A DNA stretch of 7,345 bases from Thermoplasmata archaeon. Its GTDB lineage: Archaea; Thermoplasmatota; Thermoplasmata; Thermoplasmatales; Thermoplasmataceae. Positions 4,253 to 7,345 of this stretch are shown in pieces; position 1 is the stretch's first letter; each line of letters opens with the position of its first letter. The notes under the pieces are model-generated. The model saw only the letters and a program-made list of their open reading frames with translations, was not told where the DNA came from and searched no databases. The stretch spans positions 1 to 7,345 of the forward strand of contig JAJZYV010000084.1 in NCBI GenBank assembly GCA_021797955.1, read 5' to 3'. The position numbers and the translations under genes were made by a program.

Positions 4253-5902
4253 CTCTGGGAGATTCCCAATTATAAAGGATTCCAGTTTTGAAATTCCCTG
4301 TTCCATAGCAGATTTTATGTCATACTGGTTCCTTGTATAGTTCTTTACGTTGAAATCCAGGCTAAGTTCCTTTACAAATTTTATGCCCTTACTTTCTGCA
4401 ATTTTTCTATACGCTACTTGTCTGTTCCTATCTATGCTGTCAAGACTTCTTTCCGTCATAATAATCTTGCAGTGATCTGCCATGGTAAGCGCCTGATCCT
4501 GATGTTTGTATATATTTGAATCCATAACGATCTCTGCAGAATCTGGAAGATCTTTATAATTTACTTGTGGAATGGCAAAAATATCTGCCTTCTTTGCTTC
4601 AGTGGAAAGTCTCAAATCAATTCCTAATCTCTTTATCTCTTTCTCATAATAAGTCAACAATCGGTCAAATTCTATTTTCTTAAAAGGATCAGTTATCTTT
4701 TTAAGATCTCCCCCAATATTCGCTTCCTTTTCATAGATTGTAACTTTTAAACCACTTTCCCTAGCTTTCAGGGCAGCTTCCAGTCCTGAAATCCCGCCTC
4801 CAGCAATGGTGATTTCACCTCTCAATCCTGTGAATTGTCTCATCGTCAGTTCAAAGCCCGTTCTTGTATTTACTGTGCACCTCACTTCTCCATATGATAG
4901 ATCTCTACAGGCCTGATTGCATCTAATGCACGGCCTTATTGCTCTGTTTCCGTTCAACATCTTTGAGGGGAAGAATGGGTCAGCAAGCGCAGGCCTTCCA
5001 AGAGCGACAAAATCTACTGTCCTCAATGCCTCTTCCACTGATTCGGGAGTTGTCATTGATCCAACGATCATTGTTTTGATCTTTGGTCTTCTTGGAAGTT
5101 TCTTCAGAATATGCTTCTCATCGGAATAGAATGAAGCTGAAGACCCTGGAGGAGCAAACCTTCCTGCAGAAAAATGCACATAGTCTATATTTTCAAGAGA
5201 TTCGGCGATCTTCAATCCATATGAAGCATCATATCCATCGGGGTCATCCTCATAGAGGCTGAGCCTTATTCCCACTGGAATTCCTGACGAATCGCGTGTG
5301 AGGTTTACAATCTCCTGAGGAAACGTGAGACTTCTTTCAAACGAACCACCATATCTGTCCGATCTCATATTCAATGCTGGAGAAAGAAATTCCTGGATCA
5401 GATATCCATGTGCTCCATGGATTTCAATACCGTCAAAATTGGCTATTCTGGCTATCCTTGCCGCGGACTCAAAGGCCTTTCTTACCTGTTCCATATCCTC
5501 CTCTGTCATCTCTGAGGGTTTATGACCCATATAATCCACTGCTGAAGGGGCAATAATTCTTTCATTATTGGGTGATAAGGCCTTTCCCCCAGCATGAACT
5601 ATCTGGAGAAAAACCTTTGACTGATGCCGGTGAATACTCTCTGTGAGTCTTTTCAGTTTTGGTATATGATCGGAAACACCAATTACCATCTCATTTCTTG
5701 ATCCTTTGGCAGAGTCCATAAAAACGTAAGAATATTCTGTTATTATGAGTCCAAACCCTCCAAGTGCCCTTTCTTCCAGATAAGATATGTGGTTGTCATT
5801 GGTGACTCCGCTTGGATCAGCGAGATTTGAAATCATGGGTGCCATTACAAATCTGTTTTTAATCCATGTTTCTCCAATATATTCCCCGGTTAAACTCTTC
5901 AT
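4244..5902 (-). CDS. OYE/2,4-dienoyl-CoA reductase-like flavin oxidoreductase with shortened C-terminal half
   Basis: A 552-residue protein, shorter than the roughly 640-670 usual for the 2,4-dienoyl-CoA reductase/trimethylamine dehydrogenase group. Residues 1-350 form the FMN barrel: NRFVMAPM at 16-23, Gln100 in FLQIVHAG, the active-site EIHGAHGYLIQEF with His162, His165 and Tyr167, then RYGGSFERS and GIRLS. Cys325, 328, 332 and 342 (C-x2-C-x3-C-x9-C) should bind a [4Fe-4S] cluster. A dinucleotide-binding loop AGGGISGLEAA with Glu391 marks the FAD domain. Beyond about 440 the expected NAD(P)H-binding glycine loop is not seen, so the electron donor is uncertain. The reading frame is continuous, so this is not an obvious frameshift. 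The ATG lies 23 bases from a TATA-like box. It follows a transporter gene on the same strand. It probably reduces an activated C=C bond; the substrate is unknown. Confidence 0.88.
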   Translation of the reverse strand: MKSLTGEYIGETWIKNRFVMAPMISNLADPSGVTNDNHISYLEERALGGFGLIITEYSYVFMDSAKGSRNEMVIGVSDHIPKLKRLTESIHRHQSKVFLQIVHAGGKALSPNNERIIAPSAVDYMGHKPSEMTEEDMEQVRKAFESAARIARIANFDGIEIHGAHGYLIQEFLSPALNMRSDRYGGSFERSLTFPQEIVNLTRDSSGIPVGIRLSLYEDDPDGYDASYGLKIAESLENIDYVHFSAGRFAPPGSSASFYSDEKHILKKLPRRPKIKTMIVGSMTTPESVEEALRTVDFVALGRPALADPFFPSKMLNGNRAIRPCIRCNQACRDLSYGEVRCTVNTRTGFELTMRQFTGLRGEITIAGGGISGLEAALKARESGLKVTIYEKEANIGGDLKKITDPFKKIEFDRLLTYYEKEIKRLGIDLRLSTEAKKADIFAIPQVNYKDLPDSAEIVMDSNIYKHQDQALTMADHCKIIMTERSLDSIDRNRQVAYRKIAESKGIKFVKELSLDFNVKNYTRNQYDIKSAMEQGISKLESFIIGNLPELS

Positions 5903-5917
5903 GACGCATTATTGCCC

Positions 5918-5930
5918 ATTAATATTTAAG
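5918..5930 (-). promoter_or_regulatory. TATA box for the flavin oxidoreductase gene
   Basis: The minus strand reads CTTAAATATTAAT, centred about 23 bases before the ATG at 5902, with no ribosome site between. It lies between the transporter stop and the reductase start, so the reductase can have its own leaderless transcript even if it is also read from upstream. Confidence 0.5.
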
Positions 5931-5935
5931 AAAAC

Positions 5936-7114
5936 TTACTTTTTTCCTCCGAAGAGTTTCAAGTACAGGATACCTGCAGCAAACTGTATGCTACCGCCAA
6001 TAACAAGGGGTAGGGGAATAAAAAGATCAGTGAGAATCCCTGAACCTCCAGATGTTAGTTGCGACAATCTACCAGCAGTGGCCTGTAGGCTTGTACCAGC
6101 ACCAAGGTCACCCTCCTTCAACTCTGAAATATTTATTGTGCTCCTAGACGGTGTACCATAGCCTGCCACTGTCATCCTTCCCACATAGAGAATTGCTGCA
6201 ATGAAGAAGAAGGGTGAAAGGGCCAGAGGGATCATGAGAAGACCTTGTAACATTCTTGCATATGCACCAACCTTTGCAGGGTTCTTCATCTTATTTGCTG
6301 TCTTTACAGAAAGGTATGATCCAATTGCAGTGGCTATATAGGAACCGGTGAACATTATTCCCAAAAGAAATGTAGATACTCCAAAGGCAACATGGAACCA
6401 TGCTGATATTATTGCCATTGAGAGCCCAATTCCTGCTCCGTTTATGCTGTTTGACAGAATTACCTTTCCAAGAAACCTCCTAGAACCTTTCTGGATTAGT
6501 CCATGTTTTTTCATTTCCCTCTTTCTTTCCGAGACAAATATTAGGGATATTAGGGAAATGATCATAAGGATAGCAGAAATCCCAAAAAGAAGCCTATAAG
6601 AATATATGGTTCCAACTGAATGAGAAAGAAATCCCTGTCCAATAACAAGACCGCCACCAAAAACAGAGAAAAGACTTCCTATGGTTGTTATAATGCTGAT
6701 CTTCTTTACCCTTTCATTAGTATTTGGCCAATTGTTCCCAATTAGAGCAGTTGTTCCCGGTGAGAAGGCACCTCTTATAGCTCCCGGACCGCCTCCAATT
6801 CCACCTATAACTGTTAATTCTATCAATATGGGTTGTGTAGTTAAAAACAATGTTAGCATTGCAAAAATTGGAAAAAGTTCAGAAATAATTAAGGAATATC
6901 TGTATCCGAACCTGTCTCCAATGATACCCATTAATATTGTCTGAAATACTGTAAAAAGAATCAAGAAGAATGCAAAGAATCCAATGGTCACTATGTTATA
7001 GCCAAGAACAAACAGATATAGTGGATAAGATATTGCAGAGAAGCTCAGTGCGATACTTCTGGATGCCCTTGAAACCTCAAGAAATTTGAACGTTAGATCG
7101 GTCTTCTCAGGCAT
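5936..7114 (-). CDS. Major facilitator superfamily transporter
   Basis: A 392-residue membrane protein with about 12 hydrophobic segments in two halves joined by a basic loop (SERKREMKKHGLIQKGSRR, 195-213). Loop 2-3 carries the classic MFS motif A, GIIGDRFGYR at 63-72. TM4-5 contains a glycine-rich stretch, GGIGGGPGAIRGAFSPG at 104-120. A TPSRST motif in the second half (321-326) resembles drug- and metabolite-efflux members. It should act in the cytoplasmic membrane as a proton-coupled carrier; the substrate cannot be read. The ATG at 7114 is chosen over an in-frame TTG at 7156 because it gives a normal short cytoplasmic N-terminus (MPEKTDLTFKFLEVSRASRS) before TM1, and an AT-rich box lies about 25 bases upstream. 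The reductase gene follows 33 bases downstream on the same strand. Confidence 0.9.
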   Translation of the reverse strand: MPEKTDLTFKFLEVSRASRSIALSFSAISYPLYLFVLGYNIVTIGFFAFFLILFTVFQTILMGIIGDRFGYRYSLIISELFPIFAMLTLFLTTQPILIELTVIGGIGGGPGAIRGAFSPGTTALIGNNWPNTNERVKKISIITTIGSLFSVFGGGLVIGQGFLSHSVGTIYSYRLLFGISAILMIISLISLIFVSERKREMKKHGLIQKGSRRFLGKVILSNSINGAGIGLSMAIISAWFHVAFGVSTFLLGIMFTGSYIATAIGSYLSVKTANKMKNPAKVGAYARMLQGLLMIPLALSPFFFIAAILYVGRMTVAGYGTPSRSTINISELKEGDLGAGTSLQATAGRLSQLTSGGSGILTDLFIPLPLVIGGSIQFAAGILYLKLFGGKK

Positions 7115-7131
7115 ATACCCATATGCAAAAC

Positions 7132-7141
7132 AAATTAAAAG
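7132..7141 (-). promoter_or_regulatory. Weak TATA-like box for the transporter
   Basis: The minus strand reads TCTTTTAATT, about 23 bases before the ATG at 7114. It fits a leaderless start there but is only a modest match, and other AT-rich stretches lie nearby. Confidence 0.3.
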
Positions 7142-7216
7142 AGTTATAGAAACCAAGAAATTGTAAAAGGAGTAAAGAAATTTCTAAACCGTGGGTAAAT
7201 TATGGCTAACAAATGG

Positions 7217-7229
7217 TTAAATTTTTATT
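7217..7229 (+). promoter_or_regulatory. TATA-like box for tRNA-Pro
   Basis: GTTAAATTTTTAT, centred about 31 bases before the mature 5' end of the tRNA, fits an archaeal tRNA promoter that starts transcription a few bases upstream of the tRNA. Confidence 0.45.
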
Positions 7230-7253
7230 GCTTCTTACTCTATGGCGTTAAAT

Positions 7254-7326
7254 GGGGCTGTGGGGTAGCTTGGTATCCTACGGGCTTTGGGAGCCTGAGA
7301 CTCCGGTCCAAATCCGGGCAGCCCCA
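7254..7326 (+). tRNA. tRNA-Pro (anticodon TGG)
   Basis: A 73-base cloverleaf. The acceptor stem GGGGCTG pairs with CAGCCCC over seven bases, with discriminator A7326. The D arm has the loop AGCTTGGTA. The anticodon stem is CGGGC (7281-7285) with GCCTG (7293-7297), including one G-U pair, and the loop TTTGGGA places TGG at 7288-7290. The T stem is TCCGG with CCGGG. The T loop is TCCAAAT, so position 55 is C where nearly all elongator tRNAs have U (pseudouridine). C56 and A58 are normal. The CCA end is not added as extra bases: TCTC follows the discriminator. No intron is present. Confidence 0.95.
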
Positions 7327-7345
7327 TCTCATAAATAAAACCCGA

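Noticed and set aside
4244..4590. Frameshift or pseudogene explanation for the short reductase C-terminus
   Set aside because: No other long frame on the minus strand continues the missing domain, and codon use and charge stay protein-like to the stop.
5787..6161. Plus-strand 124-residue frame across the reductase-transporter junction
   Set aside because: It is antisense to two well-supported genes and shows no family pattern.
7115..7156. TTG start giving a 14-residue hydrophobic extension of the transporter
   Set aside because: It has no ribosome site, and the extra residues add an odd hydrophobic piece before the usual polar N-terminus. The ATG at 7114 is better.
7176..7185. Perfect 10-base palindrome AGAAATTTCT
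   Set aside because: It is short and AT-rich, so it is likely by chance, and it does not align with a promoter element.
1..7345. CRISPR array, insertion sequence or prophage
   Set aside because: No spaced direct repeats, transposase-like genes or terminal inverted repeats are visible. The content is core metabolism.

Overview
The window reads as chromosomal DNA of an archaeon, most likely from the Thermoplasmatales or a close relative. This is an inference from the gene set: an A-type ATP synthase operon head, a short archaeal PRPP synthetase, a KptA with an N-terminal zinc-binding motif, and a tRNA without an encoded CCA end. Signals are archaeal too. TATA-like boxes sit about 25 bases before several ATG codons with no Shine-Dalgarno site, as expected for leaderless mRNAs, while genes inside operons have GGTG or GAGG sites. 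GC content is moderate to low. I see no mobile element, CRISPR array or phage gene.

Layout. Bases 1-972 (minus strand) hold the start of an ATP synthase operon in the order K, E, C, with C running off the left edge. Bases 1116-1280 (minus) hold a 54-residue cysteine-rich CWC-type protein that is easily missed because of its size. Divergent from it, 1361-2574 (plus) is a two-gene operon of an Lrp/AsnC regulator and an enoyl-CoA hydratase joined by an ATGA overlap. Bases 2648-4252 (plus) form a second pair, PRPP synthetase and RNA 2'-phosphotransferase, with no base between them. This pair runs into a converging minus-strand gene (4244-5902), an Old Yellow Enzyme/2,4-dienoyl-CoA reductase-like flavoprotein with an iron-sulfur site and a shortened C-terminal half. 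Upstream of it on the same strand is a major facilitator transporter (5936-7114). The window ends with tRNA-Pro(TGG) on the plus strand (7254-7326).

How the parts fit. The ATP synthase makes ATP from the proton (or sodium) gradient. The Lrp regulator probably controls itself and the hydratase, an acyl-CoA enzyme. PRPP synthetase feeds nucleotide, NAD and histidine synthesis, while KptA consumes NAD to remove 2'-phosphates from RNA. The transporter and flavoprotein may import and reduce a related small molecule, but no substrate can be named.

Most of this is ordinary core archaeal gene content. The points most worth a second look are the CWC protein in an archaeon, a tRNA-Pro with C instead of U at position 55, the reductase lacking a recognisable NAD(P)H-binding half, and a KptA with an apparently substituted catalytic arginine. 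I did not find a convincing new multi-gene system.
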